Shown here: one piece after another, positions 50,195 through 57,139 of the stretch
Layout: every line of letters starts with the position of its first letter
Numbering within the stretch: position 1 is the stretch's first letter
Source: Acidobacteriota bacterium
Lineage (GTDB): Bacteria > Acidobacteriota > Polarisedimenticolia > JACPZX01
Reading direction: 5' to 3'
DNA length: 64,000 nucleotides
Assembly: GCA_016195325.1 (NCBI GenBank)
Contig: JACPZX010000018.1
Location: 62,001-126,000, forward strand
Notes under the pieces: generated by a model
Databases searched by the model: none
The model's input: only the letters and a program-made list of their open reading frames with translations
Told to the model about the DNA's origin: nothing
Translations under genes and position numbers: made by a program

Positions 50195-51176
50195 GGCTGT
50201 CCACGTGAAAATCGACGATTCGGAACCCCTCCCCTTCGAGCGCCGCGGCGATTCCCGCCCGGGCGCCCGGAGGCCCCATGACGAAGAGGCACCCGCCGCC
50301 GCCCGCGCCGCAGATCTTCCCGCCGGCGGCCCCCGCGCGCCGGGCGACCTCCAGAGCGCAGTCGGTGTCGGGCGTGGACACTTCCGGAGAGAGGCCCCGC
50401 CGCTCGTTCCACTCGGCGGCGAGGAGGCGCGCCGCCTCGTCGAGATCGCCGCGGACGAGCGCCCCCTCCATCGACCGGGCGATGTCCGCGATGGCGCGAA
50501 GACCCCGCCGGGTCGCCGCGTCCCCGTCGAGCGCCCGCCTCACCATGTCCCAGTTGGCGCGGGCCGATGCCCGCGAGGCGCCCAGGTAGGCGAGAACGCC
50601 TCTCGATTCGAGATCCCGCGCCTCGACGGCCAGGGGCACGCGGCGGGTCTCCCCCGGCTCGTAGCGGATCGCGGTGACGCCGCCGTGGATCGCGGCGAGG
50701 TGGTCCTGCGTCCCGGTCGGAATCTCGAGAACGCCGGCCTCGATGTCGCGGGCGAGCGGCCCCAGGCGCGCGCGATCGACTTCGAGCCCCGCGTGGGCGG
50801 CGGTCGCGGCGAGAAGCGCCACCGCGAGAGCCGACGAGCCGCCGAGCCCCGAGCCTGCGGGGACCGCGCTCTCGGTCTCGACGCTCAGCGCGGTCGTGGG
50901 AGCCTGGTGACGGACGATGGCCTCGTGCAGCGGGAGCCGGGAACGCTCCGAACGCGCGAGTCCGGCGCGGCCGGCGACGTCGAGCGCCGCCTCCACGCTG
51001 ATGTCGATCGCTCGAAGACGATGCTCGCGTCCGGGGATCGAGGTGATCCGCGCCCACGCGCGCCGATCGATGGCCACGTTCACCGTCGTCGCCCGGTCCA
51101 CAAGGAGGTTGAGCGGCCAGATGTCGAGGGTTCCCCCGGCGAGATCGATCCGCGCCGGAGCCGAAGCGGTTGTCAT
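50151..51176 (-). CDS. GHMP-family sugar kinase (HddA/heptose kinase-like)
   Basis: 341 residues. MTTASAPARIDLAGGTLDIWPL is the GHMP motif 1 (PxRIDxxGGxTD form seen in heptose and L-fucose kinases); SAVPAGSGLGGSSALAVALLAA is the ATP-binding motif 2; KICGAGGGGCLFVMG is motif 3. Likely a D-glycero-D-manno-heptose 7-phosphate or related sugar kinase, since motif 1 keeps the GGxxD of that branch. GGAGGG lies about nine bases before the ATG. First gene of the minus-strand operon that continues with the GH113-like, Gly/Gln-rich and UPF0200-like genes. Confidence 0.87.
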   Translation of the reverse strand: MTTASAPARIDLAGGTLDIWPLNLLVDRATTVNVAIDRRAWARITSIPGREHRLRAIDISVEAALDVAGRAGLARSERSRLPLHEAIVRHQAPTTALSVETESAVPAGSGLGGSSALAVALLAATAAHAGLEVDRARLGPLARDIEAGVLEIPTGTQDHLAAIHGGVTAIRYEPGETRRVPLAVEARDLESRGVLAYLGASRASARANWDMVRRALDGDAATRRGLRAIADIARSMEGALVRGDLDEAARLLAAEWNERRGLSPEVSTPDTDCALEVARRAGAAGGKICGAGGGGCLFVMGPPGARAGIAAALEGEGFRIVDFHVDSRGLSVESSPHPSHP

Positions 51177-51203
51177 CGCGAGCCACCCTCCCGGGAAACG
51201 CGC

Positions 51204-51211
51204 ATTATACT
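51204..51211. promoter_or_regulatory. Overlapping bidirectional -10 elements
   Basis: The eight bases ATTATACT read TATAAT on minus (51209-51204, towards the GHMP kinase at 51176) and TATACT on plus (51206-51211, towards the exosortase gene at 51242). Neither side has a clear -35. The two start codons are only 65 bases apart. Confidence 0.45.
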
Positions 51212-51241
51212 GGCGCCCGCATCGGCCGCTCCGGTATCCCG

Positions 51242-51811
51242 ATGGAGGCGGCGGACGGGGAGGAGCCCGAGGTGAGAGCACTGCCCGCGGCGGCGCCCGC
51301 CGCCCGGCCGGGGTCGAACCGGCGCATCGTCGTCTTTCTCCTCTCGTTCGGCGCGTGGATCGGAGTCTTTTCGATCCTGTTCCAGGTGGGATGGATCGAC
51401 TCGCACCTGGTCCTTCCGATGACCGAGGGCCTCGCGCGCGTCAGCAACGTGTTCATCCGCGGCCTGGGTTTCGATTCCCACGTGGACGGCACGGTGATCG
51501 AGTCGCCCAACGCGCCCGCCATCAACATCCTCAAGGGGTGCAACGGCGCCTACGTCCTCGCGATTTTTGTCTCCGCGGTCCTCGCGTTCCCGAGCCCCCG
51601 CGGGCACAAGCTCCTCGGCGTCGCGCTCGGAATCCCGTTCGTTCAGACCATCAACGTCGGACGCATCGTCAGCCTGTATTACATCGGCGCCCGCCATCCC
51701 GATCTCTTCGAGAGCTTTCACTATCATGTCTGGCAAAGCCTCGTCATCATCCTCGCCATGGCCGGCTGGATCCTCTGGGCCGAGCTCGCGATCAGGAAGT
51801 CTCGCGGGTAG
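51242..51811 (+). CDS. xrtH: Exosortase H
   Basis: About 189 residues with five or six membrane helices. The exosortase active-site residues are in place: Cys100 in ILKGCNGAYVLAIF, Arg141 in INVGRIVSLYYIG and a His at 160-162 in FHYHVWQSLV. The short length and lack of an EpsI domain suit the XrtH branch, which processes proteins with an IPTLxxWG-CTERM tail, moving them across the envelope. No such tail was found in the window. The start is uncertain; the ATG at 51242 has no clear ribosome-binding site. Confidence 0.88.
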   Translation: MEAADGEEPEVRALPAAAPAARPGSNRRIVVFLLSFGAWIGVFSILFQVGWIDSHLVLPMTEGLARVSNVFIRGLGFDSHVDGTVIESPNAPAINILKGCNGAYVLAIFVSAVLAFPSPRGHKLLGVALGIPFVQTINVGRIVSLYYIGARHPDLFESFHYHVWQSLVIILAMAGWILWAELAIRKSRG

Positions 51812-53081
51812 GCTCGCATTCTTCCTCTTCAAGCTGGCCGCGCTCGTCCCGGTGCTGTATTTCGTGTGGGGATTCGTGCAGCCGGCCTACAGCGCGGCGG
51901 TGACCGCGGTCGCCGACGCCGCGCTGAGATTGATGGAGGCCGGAGATCGCGTCACCTCGCTGGTCGCGGCCGGTAGCCGCATCGACGCATTCAGCGCGCT
52001 GCGTGACGACGGCCTGCCCGCGACGTCCTACTCGGCGGATCTCCTTCAGTTCTACCTCGTCCTTTCCCTCGCCTTCGTCATCGCCTACCCGGGGCTCGGC
52101 GTGCGGCGCCGCGCCCGTGCCACGGCGCTGACCCTGGCGGGGCTGTACGTCTTCCAGATCGTCGCGCTCCTCGTCACCGTCGAAAACACGTACGCGAACG
52201 CCCTCACGGCCTTCGCCGGCCGCCATTACGCGCCGTGGGAATCCTCGATCTACCGGTGGGCGTACGAGCTCGCGGCCCACCTCGCCATCGAGCTTCTTCC
52301 CGCGGTGGTTCTCGTCACGCTCTACGCGCGAACCGGAGGGTTCGAGACGCTCCGTGCGAAGGCGCCTGAGCCCGGCTCGCCGTCCGATCCGCCGGCGCCG
52401 GCGTCGCCGCGGCGCCGACGTTGGAGCGCGCCCGTCGCCGCGGCGGGGATCGCGCTGATGGTCGGGGGCGCGGCGATGGTCGGCCATCTCGCGAAGGTCC
52501 GCGCCCGACGGGCCGAGGCGGCTTGCGTCCGCGGGTTCCAGTCCCTGCTCGCCGGCCGGTCGGCGGAGGCGCAGAAGCTCTTCGCCTCCTCGATCGCTTT
52601 CGCGCCCTCATTTCTGGAAGCCCACGACGGCGATGGGGCGGCTCGCCTCGCGATGGGCGACGCGGCCGGGGCGGCCGACTCGTACAGGGCGGCCCTCGCG
52701 ATCGATCCGAACTACTTCGCGTCCCGGATGGGCCTCGGGTCGACCCTGCAGGCGCTCGGACGGGATTCCGACGCTCTGGAGCAATTCGACCGCGCCCGCG
52801 CGCTGAGCCCGCTGAGATGGGAGCCTGAGTTCAATCGCGCGCCCGTTCTGGCACGGCTCCACCGCTCCGCCGAGTCCGAAGAGGCGCTCACGGACGCGGT
52901 GCGCCTCGGCCCCCAGATCGCGGACGTCCGCTTCGCTCTCGCGAAACTTCTCATCGCGTCAGGCCGGTGGTGCGAGGCGATTCCCCACCTGGAGGCGTTC
53001 TTGAAGCTCGCGCCGGGCTCGAGTCACGACAAGCTCGTCAGGGATTCGATCGCGACCGGGCGCAAGGAGTGCGGGGGGTGA
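51726..53081 (+). CDS. Exosortase-associated membrane protein with C-terminal TPR repeats
   Basis: Up to 451 residues. The N-terminal half has four or five membrane helices (about 33-230: LAFFLFKLAALVPVLYFVWGFV, LLQFYLVLSLAFVIAY, LTLAGLYVFQIVALLV, LAIELLPAVVLVTLYA) and resembles the membrane partner often encoded next to XrtH. After a Pro-rich linker and another helix, about residues 285-450 form TPRs (ASSIAFAPSFLEAHDGDGAARLAMGDAAG, FASRMGLGSTLQALGRDSDALEQF). The only ATG before the first helix is at 51726, which overlaps xrtH by 86 bases; a later non-ATG start may be used. It may position substrates at the exosortase. This is inference. Confidence 0.72.
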   Translation: MSGKASSSSSPWPAGSSGPSSRSGSLAGRLAFFLFKLAALVPVLYFVWGFVQPAYSAAVTAVADAALRLMEAGDRVTSLVAAGSRIDAFSALRDDGLPATSYSADLLQFYLVLSLAFVIAYPGLGVRRRARATALTLAGLYVFQIVALLVTVENTYANALTAFAGRHYAPWESSIYRWAYELAAHLAIELLPAVVLVTLYARTGGFETLRAKAPEPGSPSDPPAPASPRRRRWSAPVAAAGIALMVGGAAMVGHLAKVRARRAEAACVRGFQSLLAGRSAEAQKLFASSIAFAPSFLEAHDGDGAARLAMGDAAGAADSYRAALAIDPNYFASRMGLGSTLQALGRDSDALEQFDRARALSPLRWEPEFNRAPVLARLHRSAESEEALTDAVRLGPQIADVRFALAKLLIASGRWCEAIPHLEAFLKLAPGSSHDKLVRDSIATGRKECGG

Positions 53082-53084
53082 GGT

Positions 53085-53963
53085 TTACTCGAGCCAGACC
53101 TTGATCCTGGCCTCCTCGGTCTCGACCTCGACGAGGGTCTGCCGCCCCAGGGACTTGAGCGACTTCATCAGGTTGTCGAGATCGATGTGGCGCACGCGGA
53201 GCTCGTCCGTCACGCGGCCCCGATCGATTTGCGACAGCGAGCCGAGAAGCGCCTCCGCGAACGCGACCGGGAGATTGACGGCCACGGTGATGGAGCCGGT
53301 CTTCTTGTCCCGGACCTCCAGCCGGATCAGCCTCGGCTCGGCGACGGTGCCGGAACCCTGGGGCCCGGGCCTGGGCACCTCGTTCGGGTCGATCCTCAGG
53401 ATCCCGAGCGTGCACTCGTTCCGGACCTCCGCGTCCGCCTCGCGTCGCGCGCAGTCCTGGAGGACCGGGAGCGCGCGGGCCTTCGCGGGCTTGTTGTCGA
53501 GATGCGAGATCTGGATGGCCGAGTAGATCCTCGGGTACCCCTTCTCGTCGAGAGCCTTCAGGAGGATGTTGATGTTGTCGCGGCGGCCCTGGAGCCAGAG
53601 CGACTTCGCCAGGTTGATGCGGCTGATGAGAGCGTCCTCCCGCATCACCGCCTCGGCCGGGAATTTGTCGATGAACTCGCCGTACGCGGAGATCGCCATC
53701 TCCTCCTTCCCGGGAAGGTGGTGGAGCGCCTTGGCGCGATAGTAATAGGTGCGCGGCAGGGAGCCGCTCCCGGGGAAGGCCGCGATCAGCCGATCGCAGT
53801 CGGCAAGAACCGACTCCCACTTCTCATCGAAGACGTCGCTCTTGATCTGGCGGAAGTCCTCCTCCTCGGAGGAGGCGGCGGCCGTGACGGCGACCCGGGA
53901 GGTCACCACTCCGGCGCCCAGGGCCAGGAGCCCGATCAGCGCGACGCGCATCCGGCTAGACAT
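53085..53963 (-). CDS. Secreted alpha-helical repeat protein in an ECF sigma operon
   Basis: 292 residues with a signal peptide (about 1-28). It holds TPR-like helices (SLPRTYYYRAKALHHLPGKEEMAISAYGEF) then HEAT-like ones (SLWLQGRRDNINILLKALDEKG, PVLQDCARREADAEVRNECTLGIL), followed by a C-terminal domain (about 215-292: ITVAVNLPVAFAEALLGSL) with no clear match. It follows the anti-sigma gene; its ATG overlaps the TAG of the continued anti-sigma reading frame, so the two are translationally coupled in that reading. Likely an envelope stress-response regulon member. Confidence 0.75.
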   Translation of the reverse strand: MSSRMRVALIGLLALGAGVVTSRVAVTAAASSEEEDFRQIKSDVFDEKWESVLADCDRLIAAFPGSGSLPRTYYYRAKALHHLPGKEEMAISAYGEFIDKFPAEAVMREDALISRINLAKSLWLQGRRDNINILLKALDEKGYPRIYSAIQISHLDNKPAKARALPVLQDCARREADAEVRNECTLGILRIDPNEVPRPGPQGSGTVAEPRLIRLEVRDKKTGSITVAVNLPVAFAEALLGSLSQIDRGRVTDELRVRHIDLDNLMKSLKSLGRQTLVEVETEEARIKVWLE

Positions 53964-54077
53964 TCGAAGCGGTTCCTTTCCGGAGCTGATCGGCCACGAG
54001 GTCGATCCGGAGAAGGAGATGCCGGCTCTCGACGAGCCGGCGGAGATCGGCGATCTGCTCGGTGCGCGCGCAGTCGT

Positions 54078-54563
54078 TCAGCGACGCGATCTCTCCTCGA
54101 TGTTGGTGAGCATGGCGCTGGGAAGGATCATCCCGGTCGCCCCGCCCGCGACCGCGGCGGCGTCCGGACCCGCCCCGCGCGAGCCGAGCGCGGCGTAGGT
54201 GCCGAGGGCTACGCCTGCGACGACGAGCAGGCTCACCCCCGCGGCGGCGAGAGCCGGCGCCCTCGAGACGACGCGCCACAGGACCGCGAGGATTCCGGCG
54301 CGGGAGGGTTGCGACGCGAGCGGCCTGAAGCCCGTCGCGCGCTGGACCGTCGATCGGGCGAACGCATCCCAGTCGATCCGGGACTCCTCCGGGAACATCA
54401 CCTCCGGCTGCAGCGACAGGGCGACGCGCTGGAAACCTCGAAGCTCCTCCCGGCAACCGGGGCACGACGCGAGGTGCCGCTCGAGAGCCGCCTCGGCGGC
54501 GGGATCGAGATCGCCGTAGACATGAGCCGCGATCTCCTCGCGGTATTTTTCACATGGAGTCAT
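54078..54563 (-). CDS. zf-HC2 anti-sigma factor, probably frameshifted at its C terminus
   Basis: 161 residues as read. The N-terminal zinc-binding HxxxCxxC motif (HLASCPGC) with the upstream Cys (TPCEKYREEIAAHVYGDL) is the anti-sigma domain; a membrane helix is at about 98-118 (ALAAAGVSLLVVAGVALGTY). It binds and blocks the ECF sigma factor encoded just upstream (14-base overlap). The stop at 54078 looks premature: a frame offset by one base continues as EIASLNDCARTEQIADLRRL and on to a TAG at 53956, which overlaps the next gene start. Restoring one G within GAGGAGAGATC near 54110 would join them. The break may be a mutation or a sequencing error. Confidence 0.75.
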   Translation of the reverse strand: MTPCEKYREEIAAHVYGDLDPAAEAALERHLASCPGCREELRGFQRVALSLQPEVMFPEESRIDWDAFARSTVQRATGFRPLASQPSRAGILAVLWRVVSRAPALAAAGVSLLVVAGVALGTYAALGSRGAGPDAAAVAGGATGMILPSAMLTNIEERSRR

Positions 54564-55104
54564 GGACCCGCCTCTCCCCGCCTTCCAGGATTTCCTTGAG
54601 GTTCGCGAGCGCCCGATGGAGCGACGACTTCACCGTTCCGAGCGCGCATCCCTGGGCTTCCGCAATCTCCTGGAGCGAGAGCCCTTCGTAGTGACGCAGC
54701 ACGATGATCTCCTTCTGCCGCGCCGGGAGCTTGAGGATGGCCTCTCTCATGCGGATGGCGTCCTCTCTCTGCACCTGCGCGTGAAGGGGGTCGACCGCGC
54801 CCGTGTCGTGGAGATCGCGCGTCTCGCCCTCCTCCGTGTCGTCGATCGACCAGGTGTCACCCCGGCGCTTCCGGAGCATGTCGATGCAGTGATTGGCGAC
54901 GATGCGATAGGCCCATGTGAAAGGCGATGCCCGCGGCTCCCAGCCTGCGCGGCCGCGGTAAATCTTGATGAACGCCTCCTGGACGGCATCGAGCGCCTCC
55001 TCCTGGTTGCGCAGGTAGCTGTACGCCACTCGGAAGAACCGGCGCTGGTAACGCTCGACGAAGACGGTGAAAGCACCCTGATCTCCCTCCTGGATGCGCC
55101 CCAT
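54550..55104 (-). CDS. ECF RNA polymerase sigma factor
   Basis: 184 residues from the first ATG. Sigma region 2: FTVFVERYQRRFFRVAYSYLRNQEEALDAVQEAFIKIYR; region 4: ILKLPARQKEIIVLRHYEGLSLQEIAEAQGCALGTVKSSLHRALANLKE. A first-in-frame ATG at 55104 leaves out a family-like extension DPTDAAL that precedes it. The frame runs upstream to a stop at 55161-55159; within it an ATC codon at 55146 has AAGGAG seven bases before it. The true start may be that ATC. The cognate anti-sigma factor follows with overlap. Confidence 0.9.
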   Translation of the reverse strand: MGRIQEGDQGAFTVFVERYQRRFFRVAYSYLRNQEEALDAVQEAFIKIYRGRAGWEPRASPFTWAYRIVANHCIDMLRKRRGDTWSIDDTEEGETRDLHDTGAVDPLHAQVQREDAIRMREAILKLPARQKEIIVLRHYEGLSLQEIAEAQGCALGTVKSSLHRALANLKEILEGGERRVHDSM

Positions 55105-55179
55105 GAGAGCCGCATCAGTCGGATCCCCCTCTCCGTCCCAGCTGATGGCGTCGCTCCTTCACGCAACCGACGGCCGGTA

Positions 55180-55193
55180 GAACGGCACCGTTC
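55180..55193. promoter_or_regulatory. 14-bp palindrome upstream of the ECF sigma gene
   Basis: GAACGG and CCGTTC arms with a two-base centre, in the gap between the sigma factor gene and the small membrane protein gene. It could be a dimeric regulator site. No recognisable ECF -35/-10 pair is visible nearby. Confidence 0.3.
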
Positions 55194-55263
55194 GCCGATA
55201 GGTTTACCGGCGTGGCAAGAATCACGCCCGAATCCCGCAGATTCGTCCCTGAATCCGCCCCGA

Positions 55264-55482
55264 CTACCCCTCGCCGGCCGGCTGCATGCGCTTGCCGAGG
55301 AGAAACACGCAGGCGCCCAGGCCGAGCAGCATCAGCTCGGATCCCATGTCCTCGCGCGCGATGCCGTGCCAGAGAGCCCACGGCATCGTCAGGATTCCCG
55401 ACACCTGGAGGGCCATGGAGATCAGGTACATGATGGGGCGCTTCACCGTGGCGGGACTCCGCATCGAATCGGCGACGGCCAT
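55264..55482 (-). CDS. Small two-helix membrane protein
   Basis: 72 residues. Two hydrophobic helices, about 18-38 (IMYLISMALQVSGILTMPWAL) and about 46-64 (MGSELMLLGLGACVFLLG), with a basic C terminus (KRMQPAGEG). No family recognised. It is divergent from the FAD oxidoreductase gene and upstream of the sigma gene on the same strand. The coding reading is supported by hydrophobic pattern only. Confidence 0.5.
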   Translation of the reverse strand: MAVADSMRSPATVKRPIMYLISMALQVSGILTMPWALWHGIAREDMGSELMLLGLGACVFLLGKRMQPAGEG

Positions 55483-55530
55483 TGTACCGGCATGCCCGTG
55501 TCAGCGACAACACGCGCGGGCGGAGATGTC

Positions 55531-55560
55531 TTGACCCGCCGGCCCGGCGCTCCCTACGAT
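55531..55560 (+). promoter_or_regulatory. Sigma-70-type promoter for the FAD oxidoreductase gene
   Basis: TTGACC (55531-55536), 18-base spacer, TACGAT (55555-55560). The -10 overlaps the ATG at 55559, so that ATG cannot start the protein made from this promoter; the GTG at 55580 is then the start. Confidence 0.6.
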
Positions 55561-55579
55561 GGCCTCGGGAGGGAGGCCC

Positions 55580-56737
55580 GTGGGGACTGTCGCGAGAATC
55601 GCGGTCGTCGGCGGAGGCCCCGCCGGAGCCGCCTGCGCCGAGGCGCTCGCGCGACAGCGGGCGACGGCGGTGACCCTCTTCGAGGCGCGGGACGGGCACG
55701 AGAAGCCCTGCGGCGGAGGCGTCCCGTCCGCCGCCCTCCGCGAGTTCCCCGCGCTCCTTCACGAGGCGCTTCCGCGGCGCATCGTGAGGCGGCTCGTCCT
55801 CATCTCGCCGGCCGGGCGCGCGGTCCGCCTCGAAGCCCCGGAAGGAATCCACGTCTTCCGCCGGAGTGAGCTGGATGCGTTTCTCCGCGCGCGGGCGGAG
55901 CGCGCGGGCGCGACCCTCGTGCGCGCGCGCGTCACCGGAGTGTCTCCCGGGGATCCCACCGGCTGGCGGCTGGACGCCGCCGGGGTTTCGTCGACGACCT
56001 TCGACCATATCGTCGGCGCGGACGGCGTCAACGGAATCGTGAGGCGCGCGATCGAGCCTTCGACGACGGATCGGGAGCTGACCCTGGCGCTCTTCGCGTA
56101 CCTCCCGTCCAGCGGAGAGGCCGAGATGATCCTCGAGTTCCTGGATCGCGGACGCGGGTACATGTGGGTCTTCCCGCGGCTCGATCACGTATCGGCGGGC
56201 ATCTGCGCCCTGAGCGGGACCCTGACGCGAGCGAGCATGGAGGAGAGGCTCGAGGAGTTCATCTCCCGGAGGATCGGGGGGGACTCGCGGGCGCGCGTCC
56301 GAGGGTACTTCATCCCTTCCATTCTGCGCCCACCCGCCGACGCGCGCGCCCGCTCGATCGCGCTCATCGGCGATGCCGGAGGGTTCGTCGATCCGCTGAC
56401 GCGGGAGGGAATCGCGCACGCCATGCGCTCGGGAGTCCTCGCCGCGGAGAGCTTCGAGCGGGACGGAACGATTCGAACACCACCGCTTCCCGCGGAGCTG
56501 GCCTTCGCCCACCGCTACCAGCACCCGTTCTACCGGACGGAATTCACGGAGACGATGACGGGCCTCGCCGGCCGATCGCTCGCGCTCCGTCGCGTGCTCG
56601 CGGACCTCGTCTGCGGGGAGCAGAGCTACTCGAAGCTGAAACGACGGCTGCTGTGGAACGCGATCCCCTGCGGGCTCGAGGCGGGCTGGCGCCTCGCGAC
56701 GTCGCGCCGGGTTTACCTGGGCTCGCCCGCCCAGTAG
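55580..56737 (+). CDS. FAD-dependent oxidoreductase, geranylgeranyl-reductase type
   Basis: About 385 residues. FAD/Rossmann motif VARIAVVGGGPAGAACAEALARQ at the N terminus, EKPCGGGVP (the CGGG motif of geranylgeranyl reductases), FDHIVGADGVNGIVRR, and SIALIGDAGGFVDPLTREGIAHAM, the second FAD site. This family reduces polyprenyl chains of lipids or quinones. The GTG at 55580 has GGGAGG upstream and is forced by the promoter position. The electron donor may involve the small cytochrome encoded convergently next to it, though this is inference. Confidence 0.87.
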   Translation: MGTVARIAVVGGGPAGAACAEALARQRATAVTLFEARDGHEKPCGGGVPSAALREFPALLHEALPRRIVRRLVLISPAGRAVRLEAPEGIHVFRRSELDAFLRARAERAGATLVRARVTGVSPGDPTGWRLDAAGVSSTTFDHIVGADGVNGIVRRAIEPSTTDRELTLALFAYLPSSGEAEMILEFLDRGRGYMWVFPRLDHVSAGICALSGTLTRASMEERLEEFISRRIGGDSRARVRGYFIPSILRPPADARARSIALIGDAGGFVDPLTREGIAHAMRSGVLAAESFERDGTIRTPPLPAELAFAHRYQHPFYRTEFTETMTGLAGRSLALRRVLADLVCGEQSYSKLKRRLLWNAIPCGLEAGWRLATSRRVYLGSPAQ

Positions 56738-56961
56738 TGGCACTGCTCGCAGTTCCCGCGGCCCGGCGGATGGTTCGGCGACCGCGGACTGGCTCCCGAC
56801 GATCCGTGGCACGTCATGCAATCCACGGGGTTCCCGCGCGCGGCGAGATGCGTCCCGTCCGCGGGAATGTCGGGCCGGGCCTTCTGAAACGTGTACGCGA
56901 CGAGAAACGCGGCGCCGATCAGGACGACGGCGATCAGCACGATCCATCGGATGCGGCTCAC
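56713..56961 (-). CDS. Small membrane-anchored di-haem cytochrome c
   Basis: 82 residues: an N-terminal membrane helix (about 5-24), then two haem-binding motifs, DCMTCHGSSG and NCEQCHYWAG (CxxCH twice), near residues 48-52 and 70-74. It is shorter than NapC/NrfH types. Likely an electron carrier on the periplasmic face. Its 3' end overlaps the convergent oxidoreductase gene by 25 bases. Confidence 0.82.
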   Translation of the reverse strand: MSRIRWIVLIAVVLIGAAFLVAYTFQKARPDIPADGTHLAARGNPVDCMTCHGSSGASPRSPNHPPGRGNCEQCHYWAGEPR

Positions 56962-56986
56962 GTTCCATTCTCCTCTGCGGCGCGGC

Positions 56987-57016
56987 TTGACACCCGTGCG
57001 GACAGCAACCTACCAT
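56987..57016 (+). promoter_or_regulatory. Promoter for tRNA-Thr
   Basis: Consensus TTGACA (56987-56992), 18-base spacer, TACCAT (57011-57016), ending about 30 bases before the tRNA. It may also serve the gene at 57140. Confidence 0.55.
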
Positions 57017-57047
57017 CGCCTTTCCATCATTTCAGAACGTCATCCGG

Positions 57048-57122
57048 GCCGGCGTAGCTCAGTGGTAGAGCAGCTGATTCGTAATCAGCAGGCCATCGGT
57101 TCAACCCCGATCGCCGGCTCCA
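57048..57122 (+). tRNA. tRNA-Thr (anticodon CGU)
   Basis: Full cloverleaf: acceptor arms GCCGGCG and CGCCGGC (57048-57054 and 57112-57118), a D arm GCTC/GAGC, an anticodon arm GCTGA/TCAGC with loop TTCGTAA (anticodon CGU, reading ACG), and a T arm ATCGG/CCGAT with TTCAACC in the loop. Encoded CCA at 57120-57122. 75 bases in total. Confidence 0.96.
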
Positions 57123-57139
57123 GGACGCCCCTCGCTCCC

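Noticed and set aside
51242-53081. Search for an IPTLxxWG-CTERM or PEP-CTERM tail among the proteins of the window
   Set aside because: No protein ends in such a motif followed by a membrane helix and basic tail.
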